Positions 52,028 to 62,139 of a DNA stretch of 64,000 nucleotides are shown in pieces. The stretch lies in NCBI GenBank assembly GCA_021399435.1, contig JAJTUP010000052.1, positions 62,001 through 126,000 on the forward strand, in the 5' to 3' direction. The number at the start of each line of letters is the position of its first letter. The stretch's first letter is position 1. The DNA comes from Diaporthe sp. PMI_573. Its lineage: Eukaryota; Ascomycota; Sordariomycetes; Diaporthales; Diaporthaceae. Made by a program: the position numbers and the translations under genes. The notes below the pieces were generated by a model that saw only the letters and a program-made list of their open reading frames with translations, was not told the DNA's origin and did not search any database.

Positions 52028-53028
52028 GGAAGTCTTTACTTTACCAGAGCTGCGAGGTCGTCGCCGGTGTGACCGCCATAACGTCGTGGGAAGCCGAGGA
52101 GGAGTGTTCGAGGATGACCTTTGCCGTCGACGAAGTGTGCGCAAACAGCGACGTATTCTCTGCGATTGTGAGCTCGCCATCCATCGATCGAGAGATTGAT
52201 GTTGCTGAGTGCAGACTGCACCAATTTGATGATGAATGGCAAGCGTGCTGCCATCGAATCCTTCACCCACTGCGAGAGCGTTGAGTGATGCGTTGGCAAC
52301 AGGCGTGCGAGCGAAGGCTTGCCGTATGTGAGTAAATCAGTGGTCGCCTCGTCTGTGACTTCTCGGTAGCTGAGGCGTAGCTTGATGGCCCAGTCAATAA
52401 GCTTTTGCTTATATTCATCCTCATTAAATGGCATGACGAGCTGGAAGACTTCTGCGGCGTTGTTGGCGTCGATATCGTCGTCATCGATGGTCGAATTCGA
52501 AGGCCTTTTGATATTGTGGAACTCTATAAGATGCTGGATTGCAGCAGTCGTCGATTCTGCTGCAAATAGCTGACTGATATACCGCTTCTTGGTATGGCAA
52601 TCGGCGCAGAGGAAGTACTTGTCATTACTATGCTCCAGCTCGGCTCCATATGAATAGATCCATGAGACCTTTACTCGTCTGCCCACGCTCCTCTTGTCCC
52701 GTATGCGATATTGTATACCCTTGAGAATCGTGCCATCGTGCCGCCGAAGCACGCCCCAATCAATTGGGAACGAGAGAGAGTGTGGAGGGCAGGTAGATCG
52801 ATGGAGAGATTGCTCTACATCTGACGTTTGCTCGGTCGACAATAGCAGCTCGTTTGGGTCAGTAGATTGCCTTGAAGAAGACATCGTAGATAAGCTTCGA
52901 GTACTTGATGGCCGACTTGGGCCCCAGAACGCGTGTAGCGACATAATAACGCGTCGATTCGACGGGTTGTTGATAGACATTTGATGGAGAAAGAGTAGGG
53001 TTTTATTTCGCCCGGGGACACACCTCAT

Positions 53029-53718
53029 GGGGCCATTGCGCTAAGCTGTTTACGTTTCGTACAGTGCGATTTACGTCGATTCTGGTGGGTTTAGAGTTTG
53101 CGCAGCTTAGATAATTAGTTCTAAGCGATGTAATTGGCTAATTAGCGATATCAAGGGTATCCTCTGTGGCGGTTGTCACCACTAGACGGGCTGACACCAC
53201 CACAAGGTGCTGGCAGGGGCTGGTACCTGCCACAGGCACGGACCACGGTTATTAAACTTCTCCACGCGTCGCACATCGCGAGTTTCTTTCCTTCCTTCTT
53301 CTCTCCTTAAACTTAGAATCTTCGTACGTAGTGCCAATACAACAGCTTCCATGCTGGACATTGCTGGCCGTTACATCCTCTCCTAGCCTTCCTAAATAAG
53401 TAATTATGGCTTGAAGAATTCTTCAAGCTCTTAGTACCCAACAAAATCCAGAGGGGTTTTAAAATTTCCGGATTAGGAAATTTTTCTTATCGCCCTTATC
53501 GTTGGTCTTAGCGTCTTAGCATCTGCCACCTGAGGTACCAGACGGCCCGGCCTTCTACTGGAAAACACTTGACACGGGAGACGAACAGCACACGGCAGAG
53601 AACTGGGTGCGGCTTGATGGGAAAATAATATTGTAAAACGATGCCCTCCTGAATTCACAGAGAATTCACGGAGGATTCCCTAACTATATAAATACACGGT
53701 GAATTAACAGTGAATACA
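53029..53718. other. 5' flank of the split hAT and unknown sequence
   Basis: Probably includes the hAT 5' end (GC-rich patch 53160-53260) but no terminal repeat could be fixed. No gene seen. Confidence 0.4.
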
Positions 53719-53762
53719 CCGTGAATTCACCGTGAACGAATGGATTCACGGTGAATTCACGG
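53719..53762. repeat. Perfect 18-bp palindrome with 8-bp loop
   Basis: CCGTGAATTCACCGTGAA (53719-53736) is the exact reverse complement of 53745-53762. Related gaattcac/gtgaatac motifs recur from 53650 to 53775. It lies directly beside the Fot1-like relic and may be a doubled terminal repeat of it or of a MITE. Confidence 0.9.
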
Positions 53763-53793
53763 GAAATTCACCAGTGATGCACCGTGGGGTGCA

Positions 53794-54361
53794 TCACGGC
53801 TGATCTGGGGAGAAATGCAGCAACTGTGTGGCGGCGATCTCTCCAGGATCAATTCTGGCGCGAAGTTCTCCCAGTCGAATAGATGCAATGACATCTCCAT
53901 CAGGCTTATATCCCTTCCTGGCAGACTGCCGTTTACCACGATAGTGCTCAAGTGCGGTCAATCGACTGGAATTAAGCTGGTCAATCCGTTTCTTAGAGAC
54001 AACCGATTCAGAGACCATTGACGAAGCAACAACTAGTCCCTCTCGAGTATCGTCACTCAATAAGTGGTTATAGTAGGTATTTGCGCGTTCCAGTGCCTGA
54101 ACTCCTCGTATTTGGCGCTCTTCTGACCAGTCAGGTAACAGATCTGCGTACATCGGCGTAGAGGACTTCTTGCCCCTAGTTGATAATTCGCCGATCGCGA
54201 CGTCTCGTCTGGGCGGCCAGAGACCAGTCTTCTCGAAGCCATACATGATGTGCCCTCTTCAGGTGCTGGAAAACACTAACATCCATAGGCTGGAGCTTAT
54301 GGGTTGAATGTGGTGGCAAGAAGATCAGGAGAGTGTTAAACCTGAACGCATATGTCACCAC
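53794..54361 (-). mobile_element. Fot1/pogo-like DDE transposase relic
   Basis: The minus strand encodes VTYAFRFNTLLIFLPPHSTH and KLQPMDVSVFQHLKRAHH at 54361-54245, and MYGFEKTGLWPPRRDVAIGE at 54246-54187. These are the conserved blocks after the second catalytic acid and at the C-terminal end of the DDE_1 (pogo/Fot1) core. Between them about 60 residues are deleted and the frame changes. The tail ends in a charged region (EHYRGKRQSARKGYKPDG). The N-terminal HTH/CENP-B domain and first acids are missing. Inactive. Confidence 0.82.
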
Positions 54362-54369
54362 CTCGATAC

Positions 54370-56303
54370 TCCAATGATGAGCGTATGATATGCGGACAAA
54401 CTAATGATACATGGTTTCTAATATTTCGTGCGGAGTTAGCTGTCGGAGACTGGCTCACAAAACGAATCAAGTCCCAAGCTCACCAACGAGAAGTGGCAGG
54501 CCTTGATTGCTTTACACCGCACGCTTTTGCATAAAGTTACCGCAACTAGTCAATCGAAGAAAAGATTAGGGGAGGGGTATCCAAAGTCTTTTTATTAAAC
54601 AGTGCTAAATCCGGACACGTTCGTTCAATCGTAAGATATATGGGTGATAAGGAACACCGTTGAACTCGTTAGATATAGGAGGGGGGTATATAAGAACTGA
54701 GAGGGGCGCAAGCATGTTCCAGGCTCTGGTTTTATCCAACAATTACCTGGACAGCGTCATTGTGACATCGCCGGAAAGTGCTTTCCTGTGCTGGAGTTGA
54801 CTGCATTCCTGTAGAAGATGAGTTATCCCGATCAGCTTTTACGTACATCAGACTTAAAGTGGCAAATCATGCATCATACAACTTAGTACAGCAAGCTGGT
54901 TATAATTAGGGGAATACGAAGAAGTATACTATAGGTTCTTTAAAATACTGTATAGCATATATTCCTGCTTATGTATACTATATAGAAAAGACTGGACGAC
55001 CCCCCGAAGCCTCGTTCCGAATGAGCCGAACCACACGATGCCTCTTAGGAACGTTTCCAACCACACTCGTGGAGCAGCTCATCCTCCAAAAGCTACGGTG
55101 GGCGATGCTGCGCAGTGGGAATCGCCTGAGCGCCTGTGGTTTGCATTCCAGCAATGTTGCCAGGGTAGTTCATCATGGTTTTTCTATCAGAGGTGCCCTG
55201 CTGGTAGACCGCTGTCGCCTGTGCCCTCGAGGGTTGTTGCTGCTGCGTAGCCGAAGCAGCCGCGACGTTGGTTGGCTTGTTGGAAAAGTACTGGGCGATC
55301 ATTGTGGTATCCGCTGGCATTATCTGAGGAGCTGTGGGTTGGCCCGGCCATACTGAAAAGTAGCTGGCAGCCCGTTGACGTCCAAGGGTTGCTATGAGGT
55401 CCATAGCCGGCGGTGTAACTAGAATGTCAAAGTTGAGAGAAAGAGGGGAGAGGTGGGAGACAGAAATCATTAGTATATTTAAGGCTCCTGCAACACCACC
55501 CCCCTTGTAATGGACCAAGGACTGTGTGATAATTTATGGTATGTAGAAGTGTAATTATACAAGGTGGCGGAGTGGACAGCACGACAAACAATTCCCGTGG
55601 TCCGAATCGGGTCATTTATACCGCCAAGATGTACTTCTAGCAAGTACTGTACTAACATCTCTCCGTCCTCCTTCGAACCAACGCCGGAGGGCTTAGAGGA
55701 GCTGGAGGTGACGGCAGCCGCACAAAGTGTCTGTTCCCCGGGAGTCTGCACATTCGCCTCCTGCAGGACTTTCTCCGTCTTAACTTCTTTTCCATACTGT
55801 ACCCCGCAAGCAGTGAAGTATACTATGTTTTCTGAAGTGCGGACGAAATACAGTCGGTGATTAAAGGCAGAATTACTATACATATGCAAAAGTACCCGCT
55901 TAAGCTTCCCCAGTGCTGCCTGATCTAGGTGGGACAATTGGATAGGACTTAACACGGATACGGTATCCCCGCCATATGTAATTGGTCAGTTGCTGCTAGG
56001 TTGAGTAAATCCGGGACAACAACATTGGCAAGGATTATGAGCTTGCCTAGGGTGGCTGTATCTCAAGGCGCTCAGCGAGTCTTAGCGTTAACAACAAACC
56101 CCTGCTTGCGTGCAATGGCGTCGTAGTATAAAAGAGCAGGATAACCGTACTCAAATGACATCACAAATTTCCAGACATATCTCACCAACCCTGAAAGCTC
56201 ATCTATCTCTTAGAGGTTGGCTATCAATTTGTTTCCATTCACAGAAGGCTAACTCCGCGAGCATTTTTCCGGCCTTTACCCGTCCATTATTGCCGCCAGT
56301 AAG
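54370..56303. other. Gap with weak minus-strand ORFs
   Basis: Two neighbouring minus-strand frames, 55955-55479 and 55404-55093 (MDLIATLGRQRAASYFSVWP, then a QQQQ-containing polar part), could be exons of one small gene, but the joining splice sites are not convincing. A weak tRNA-like A-box/B-box pair lies at 55564-55612. Nothing else recognised. Confidence 0.3.
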
Positions 56304-57784
56304 ATGGATCTCAATATAAAGATGTCGTCTAAACCTGAACACGTCTTTATTTTTTACAACGACCTCACTGATTCCGACAACTGGGCCGCTGCGAAGGTTT
56401 TATTGGAGGCGGCACGGAAGTTCCCTGCTTTACGCATCATTTGGATCATCGAGCCTCGTCATGTGGCCTTCGGCCTCTACACGACCCCGGAGCAGCAGAC
56501 AAAATGCGTAAAGTTGCTGGAAGAGAAACTTTTGGCAGAAAAGTCGAAAGGGTTTAAAACTCTCCTAAATGGCCTAATCGAGGACGATCTTCAACAGTTT
56601 AAAGGAACGGCCGAGATGGACCTGGTACGTAATATTAACTCTGTATAAGAAGATTCCATTACTTACAGATCCTGTACCTAGCTGAAACTGGCTGTCAGAC
56701 CTGGTGAGGGTCCAAAGGAAGATGCCGTGTTACATGGCCGGTTCATGGCCTTGCGTTTTGGCAATTTCCTAGCCGAACTTGACCCGTTGGCCGAGCAGGC
56801 GGCTCAAGTATTTCTAGATATTGAAAGCCTTGATTCGCTTGCCAACGTGGTGAATATGAATATTCACGACCATGAGGAACTTGTGGACCTCCCTGAGGCA
56901 GACATGAAGCAGTTCCGGGACATTATGAACGGGACGGATTCAGAAAGGGTCGAGAAGCACAGAAAGTGGTACAGCAGTCGTATGGCACAGGAGGAAGAGA
57001 AAGCTAAGAGGGTCGGGGCCAGCATCAGGGATCTCGATCTCGACTCCCTATGCGCCATCATTAAGGATGCAAAGAGCGTTAAGTTCTTTGGAGGTTCATC
57101 AGCTGGACTCGTGGAGCGCCTGTGCAAGAGGGGCGTTGCTGGTAAGATTCAGTACTATGCGCAACTGGTACGTATGAAATCATTTCTTTTATGAAGTCCC
57201 GATGTCCCTGGTTGTTTCTGATATCATCTAAGGGTACCTTTGATCTTGAGAGAAACATCTTTTCCAATCAGTTCAACGTGGCGCTCAACATTGGCGCCGC
57301 GAGATTCGTCCTCTCCAAGCATAAGGAGTTCGAGCGCTTTGTTGTTGTGCCATCCGACTCAACCCTAAAAGTCAAATACCCACTGGAAGCGTTGAGCGGG
57401 AGCAACCAACATCTTGCCAAGCGGTTCTTGGCCTTCAACTGCCGTGTCGACATTATGAAGCTGGGGGCCGACGGAACTACGAATGACATTGCTGGAAAGA
57501 GGGCTGCTGTGCCGGACTTGACTGCGTTCCTATGCGCATTCTCGCCACATTTCCCTGGCGTGACCTTGGGCCGTGCGAGCCTTGTAGACGAAAACGGACG
57601 GTTAACTCTGAAACGAAGCGATTCTGGGGACAACGGGATTCTGGTTTGCGACGTCCAAGCTCATGAATTTGAGGGAGATGAGATTCAAAACATTATTTCA
57701 GGGGTATCAATGGATGGTAAGTCAATCTGAGGAGCTTGGGGCATGGTCTGGTCTCGTTTAGTGGGAATCAATCTATTGGATTAG
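56304..57784 (+). CDS. Nucleoside-hydrolase-like protein
   Basis: Exons 56304-56624, 56682-57167, 57233-57716 and possibly 57762-57784 (introns 57, 65 and 45 bp, all GT/AG and in frame) give about 437 residues; without the last intron the frame ends at 57730 (434 residues). The N-terminus, HVFIFYNDLTDSDNWAAAKV, resembles the metal-binding D-x-D-x-x-D-D-x-x-A loop of inosine-uridine nucleoside hydrolases with changes (DSDN for DxDD). Later blocks, IQYYAQLGTFDLERNIFSNQ, FNVALNIGAARFVLSK and FERFVVVPSDSTLKV, match the family's N-F...D..AA...F......vP.D.t pattern. With the aspartate loop altered, catalysis is uncertain. The first ATG could also be the one at 56325 (MSSKPEHVF). Intact, with no sign of RIP. 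Confidence 0.72.
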
Positions 57785-59046
57785 TTTCTGATCTGACTTT
57801 GGAGTGGTTGAATATGAATGCCCTGTCTTCTCCCCTACTGCTCCCAGCATATTGCTCCCACGGCGGGTGCCTTCTTGCTAAGCAGCTGGTTCTTAAACAC
57901 AAGGTCAGACTATGTACGTGATTGTTGAAGGCAACCCTGGTCTTTGACCCTGGACGTATAGAACTTTCTCCTAGTACTTGCATGGAATTAAGGGCACATC
58001 GCTCTACCACCTTCAGTGTTGGTTGATGGAAAATCCATTGTCCAATAGCTAACAGCCTGCTGAACGCGCTGGGGAGGAATTGGGAGGAAAGCATTAACGT
58101 GCCTGCACCTAGTCTTCACAGTACCTTATGACTGTTTTATAATTTTAGGAAATCGAAATTGGAACTTGTAAACTTCGTTTTGCAGCATTGCACTCTTTCT
58201 TCTTGCCTTAAGGAATGCGAATAGTGCAAATAAGAACTGCGAACAATTACTTGAGCCTTTGCGACGTTCATCAGACCTCGAATCAGCCACCCGGTTGTCC
58301 CCCCTTCCAACTCAACACTTCTCCACCACACACAGAATCACCAACATATTCTTTTATGTCGAGAGGTCAGGGGAAGATGCTGGGCAAAGATTGCTTGAGG
58401 GCAGATCAGGATCTGAACATTCTGTGCTATGTTACGATGCCTAACTACATTGTGATTCCAGTGCGTCTAGCCACCCATCTTATAACCTGACCTGCCAATC
58501 CCTCATGGATCTCGATGCACGCTGGCCTGAGCGAGGCTCAGCCCTGACTTGGGCGCCGTATGGGCCTGAGCGGTGCTGCGGTGCCTTTCGCCGATACTAC
58601 GGTGCCCCTCACCGGGCCTCCGACGGGCCCGAAATGCTGCCTTCCAACAATACCTTTACCATCTTCACAAGTCTGCTTACACTGGGTTCTTCACACTACA
58701 TATTTAAGGATAACGGTATTCTACTCCTTATTCCCTTCAGCCTTGTAGGTAATGCTAATGCGACCTGGCTCAATAGGGAATACCCATGCTCCTAATCTTC
58801 CAAGTTAGATGGTACGCTAGACAGCATATTGATTACTACTTTAACTCTTTCTTACTCAGAATATATCATGCTAATCAAGATACAGCCACCGAGGGTTCTG
58901 GTGGAATAGGATTGGGCAATTCTTATTCTGAAGTTGTTCATCTAAGAACCACGGAGCGTGCTTTCGGCGAGAGACAGGTGACCCAGGTGGCTTCATCGAG
59001 CATAGTTACTGCCAGCACCGACAAAATTGGTAATTTTGTGTAAAAA
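57785..59046. other. Gap, nothing firmly recognised
   Basis: Short frames on both strands lacking domains. AT-rich between 58670 and 58900. Confidence 0.4.
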
Positions 59047-59400
59047 TATCTCCCAGCAGCAGGCAGCGGGGTTTATTATAGACAATGCAGCGAACCCAGC
59101 GCTTCTTCCAGTCGAATCCTAGCTCACGGCCCAGCTCTTCCATCGTTGTTTTGTTATTCGAGGCGTTGTCCAGCGTAAAGTAGCCCAGCTTATCCCCAAT
59201 CTCGAACTCCCGGACGATGTCGAGTATCTGCTCAGCGATGTTCTCGCCTGTGTGGCGGTCTAGAAGCTCCGGAAGGCCGAGAACGCACTTCTGCGGCCTG
59301 TTGTCGGGATTCCTGAATAGCTTACGGGCGAAGTATTTGATCTTGTCTGGTATTATGTCAATGCTGAAGAGGACCTTTCAATTGCCGTCGCGTGGAAATG
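59047..59400 (-). mobile_element. hAT transposase relic (copy 4)
   Basis: The minus strand reads NRPQKCVLGLPELLDRHTGE, then NIAEQILDIVREFEIGDKLG and YFTLDNASNNKTTMEELGRE. This is the catalytic-core segment (HTGEN...G.....LDNAxNN) of a hAT transposase. Only about 110 codons remain. The upstream part has an in-frame stop, and the C-terminal region is gone. Confidence 0.85.
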
Positions 59401-61739
59401 TTATAGATATAGCGGCCGATGTGTGGCCGAGCTTGGGTATGGCTCTTGGCAGCTGCTCACAGGACGTCGCAGGCGGTGATAGAAGCATTGACAAAAATAT
59501 GTTTTATCACGAATCTGAGCAGGGCATATTAAATAGAGCAAGTTGACTGGTTTTCTGACTATAGGCATTGAGCTTCCGAAGCCCTTATTTATATGTAATA
59601 GAGCTCCATAATAGCGGAGCCCCGAGCTCGTGACATGTTTGTTTTTGATGCCTGATCGATTACAAGAGAGGAGCGGGCAATGGCTCCTCAGCCCAGGCCA
59701 CCTACACCAGATCGGATGAAGAAGGCTAGCATGGGCTTCAGTTGAGATAAGTCGGAACAAGTTTGTAGCAGGCTGGCCCATAATTCTGCTACGGCGGACT
59801 CCAGTATTTCAACGGAATTCCGCCGTTCCAATAGTGACTGCTCGGAAGTTCTGTACAACACAGAACAGCTTCCAAGCTATGCAGCACGCCAGCATCGATT
59901 ACATCTATCGCCATCCGTACTGTCCAGGTAGATGAAAATGGATAGATAGTGGCACTTTCGTGTACGCATGTCTCTTCGGTCTCTCCGTGAACTGCGGATG
60001 GCACGAGCGCATCCGCCAGAAAATAAATCGAGATTGCAGCGCTGAAAGCTACTGCCGGCCATCGCAAGATACACTAGCACGGCCCTCTGGGTGGTTGCGC
60101 GTCGTGCCGCTCGTTGATCACAAGAGAGAGAATACTGCAGCTTTCACTCCAACTGAGTTCGCCTTAACATTTGCGAGAGAGTACATTTGCGAGAGAGTAC
60201 ATTTGCGAGAGAGTGTTTCAACTTTCCTCCGTGCGTGCATTACTGTTGAACGTTCGGGAGTCGCGGCTTGATCAGCTACTCTTTGGTGACATTTGTGTTT
60301 TGGCGAGAACGGAGAAGTTGGAATACGATAGGCAGACGTTGACCTTTCGATGATGCTCCGCGTGAAGTCGCCGCATTTTCGATCCACGGGTCCTCTCCAA
60401 CGGCAGATCCCAGTCCGGATGACGACGTACCGACTGTGTCGATAATCGGTACCACTTCAACGAACGCTATCTTTGGCCAAATGGAGCAGGATATAGAGAG
60501 ATAAGGGGAGCGGATAGAGACAACTGAATGCGGTAGGCTCGTGCACAGCGAGCACAAGTCTCAGGACATCTCAGAAAAGCAGCTGGGCGACACTTGGGGT
60601 AGGCTGGTGGAGTACGCTCAGCGCAGAAGGGCTATTCAACAATCTATTTGCTCAAGCTCCACTAGGTGTGATGGGTTCATTTAAAAGCTGATGGAAAGAC
60701 AGCAGTTGAGGGCGGCAAAAGGTATAGTTGGCTGACGACTTGCTGGAAAGCCTATCGTAAGGAAGATCCACAGACTCTACCTGTCACCAAGGACTCATGG
60801 CAATACACGGAACGTGAAGAAGAGGGGGAGCTTGTCCGCGAAGGGACTGACCGAGGTATCAACGTCGCCCGATAGTATCACCACGAGAATGTTGAAGTCG
60901 GCGGTACGGACGATGATATTCGAAGTAATGTGTGGAAGAGTCTGGATGTCACAACTGTAGAGAATTACCGAGCTGGACGTTCGGTAGTGCCGCGAAGCCC
61001 AAGTGTAGGTATAACTCCGCGGAAATCGCAGCACCGCTGGTGTGAAACGGTCATCAAGCCAGACCGGTGCTCCTCTACCTCCTAGCAAGCGATCCTGTTC
61101 CGCTTCTCCGACCAGGCTAGGAAGTAAGCCTTACACTCTGGATCATTACTTTAACCACAACCTGCAAGGAAGTTATGGCACCCCCATGAAGTAAAGAATA
61201 GGACCAAAGGCCCATTGGGAGCACCTGGGCGAGAGCTGGGGCGGTCTTTGTTGTCAAGGTCACAGACCTTCGTCACCCGCATGATGGCCCCTTCCCAGCC
61301 ACATTTACATAAGGCTTGGCAGACTAAAATAGGGCAGACTCCGCACCCGAATTACAGCGAACAGTATGCAACGTGCAACACCAACCCCACTTTTCGCAAC
61401 TTGAACATCACGAACGGCTTGCCGGCTGATGCAGCCCGAAATCACACTAATCCGACCTTCCCCTTTCGAGACCCACTCACACCCGAAGGGGAGGAGCCGT
61501 CATCTCCCGATATCACTGGCGAGTGACCAAGGTTTCCCGGCCAAAGCCCTCAAATTGCTTGGATGCTCCGTCTGTCGAAGTGAGCACATGCGCCTCCGTG
61601 GCTCGCCGCCAGTGCTCCCCATTCTACACAAAGCACACACTAAAATCTACGGTAACACTAGCTGGTATTGGAAACTTCGAAATAGCCCATCACTCAAAGC
61701 CCAGCGATAGGACACATACCTCGAGACCCTTGTGTCAGT
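59401..61739. other. Long gap left of the FMO gene
   Basis: No gene recognised in 2.3 kb apart from a short tandem repeat at 60167. The last 400 bases may be FMO promoter. Confidence 0.4.
60167..60214 (+). repeat. 16-bp tandem repeat, three perfect copies
   Basis: Unit acatttgcgagagagt at 60167-60182, 60183-60198 and 60199-60214, identical. No gene context. Confidence 0.92.
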
Positions 61740-62139
61740 ATGAGCGCGCCTCCATCGTCTCTTCACATCAGAACAGTTGGAGTCATCGGTGCCGGCCTCA
61801 GTGGCATTGTTGCGGCCACTCATTTGCTTCGCGCTGGAATAGATGTCACGGTCTTCGAGAGGTCGAATAGTCCCGGTGGGGCATGGAAGTTCACACCTGA
61901 AGCGGATCGGGACCCGCCATTCCCCAGCATCCGACCGCCGGCCGCAGATTGGGATGAGTTGGAAGAATGGCGGGCAGGCGAACCGGGCTTCGACGATGCT
62001 GTGAGAATATTCGACCCACCAAACCCGGTGTATGCCAATATGAAGAGTCGGGGCAGCGAGGAAATCATGCGCACCTCGCTTGAGGGCTGGCCAGAAGGGA
62101 AACGTGCGCCGCTGGATCATACTGAGGTGGTCGCTTATC
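61740..62139 (+). pseudogene. FAD-dependent monooxygenase N-terminus, cut by Crypton
   Basis: ATG 61740 begins an FMO-type flavoprotein: VGVIGAGLSGIVAATHLLRA is the GxGxxG FAD-binding fingerprint, with VTVFERSNSPGGAWKF closing the Rossmann unit. PNPVYANMKSRGSEEIMRTS and the APLDHTEVVAY stretch follow as in fungal FMOs. After about 133 residues the sequence changes at 62138-62141 to the left flank of a Crypton, and the frame ends at 62213 with unrelated residues. The NADPH-binding half must lie beyond the element or be lost. Codons up to the junction show no damage, so the disruption looks recent. Confidence 0.8.

Larger units (their letters stand above)
50070..52041. mobile_element. Insert carrying two host-gene fragments
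   Basis: This segment of about 1972 bp interrupts the hAT transposase. TAC stands at both edges (50067-50069 and 52042-52044) as a candidate 3-bp target duplication. Its ends (TGGATATATG... and ...GTCTTTACTT) are not inverted repeats of each other and no transposase is encoded. It contains the 5' region and body of a secreted repeat-protein gene (plus) fused to the 3' part of a NACHT-WD40 gene (minus). It could be a non-autonomous element with captured genes or a filler insertion from double-strand break repair. Confidence 0.7.
48675..52980 (-). mobile_element. hAT transposon split by a 1.97-kb insert (copy 3)
   Basis: The N-terminal half lies at 52980-52042. It starts MSLHAFWGPSRPSSTRSLST after a short leader and has a BED-like finger (KYFLCADCHTKKRYISQ...HLIEFH) and NINLSIDGWRAHNRREYVAV. 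The C-terminal half lies at 50066-48675, with GEKLGSFVMDNAGDNDKCLE, DRIRCIGHIINLVVKALLF, and the dimer region ALNIFSTPAMSAEPERVFSD. Removing 50070-52041 plus one TAC copy restores one continuous frame of 777 codons without any stop, so the transposase was intact when the insertion happened. Insertion put a stop two codons after the break. Terminal inverted repeats were not identified with certainty. Confidence 0.9.

Noticed and set aside
55564..55612. tRNA-like A-box (tggcggagtgg) and B-box (ggtccgaatcg) on the plus strand
   Set aside because: The spacing leaves no room for a normal anticodon arm and no acceptor stem pairs. Possibly a decayed Pol III SINE, but not supportable as a tRNA.
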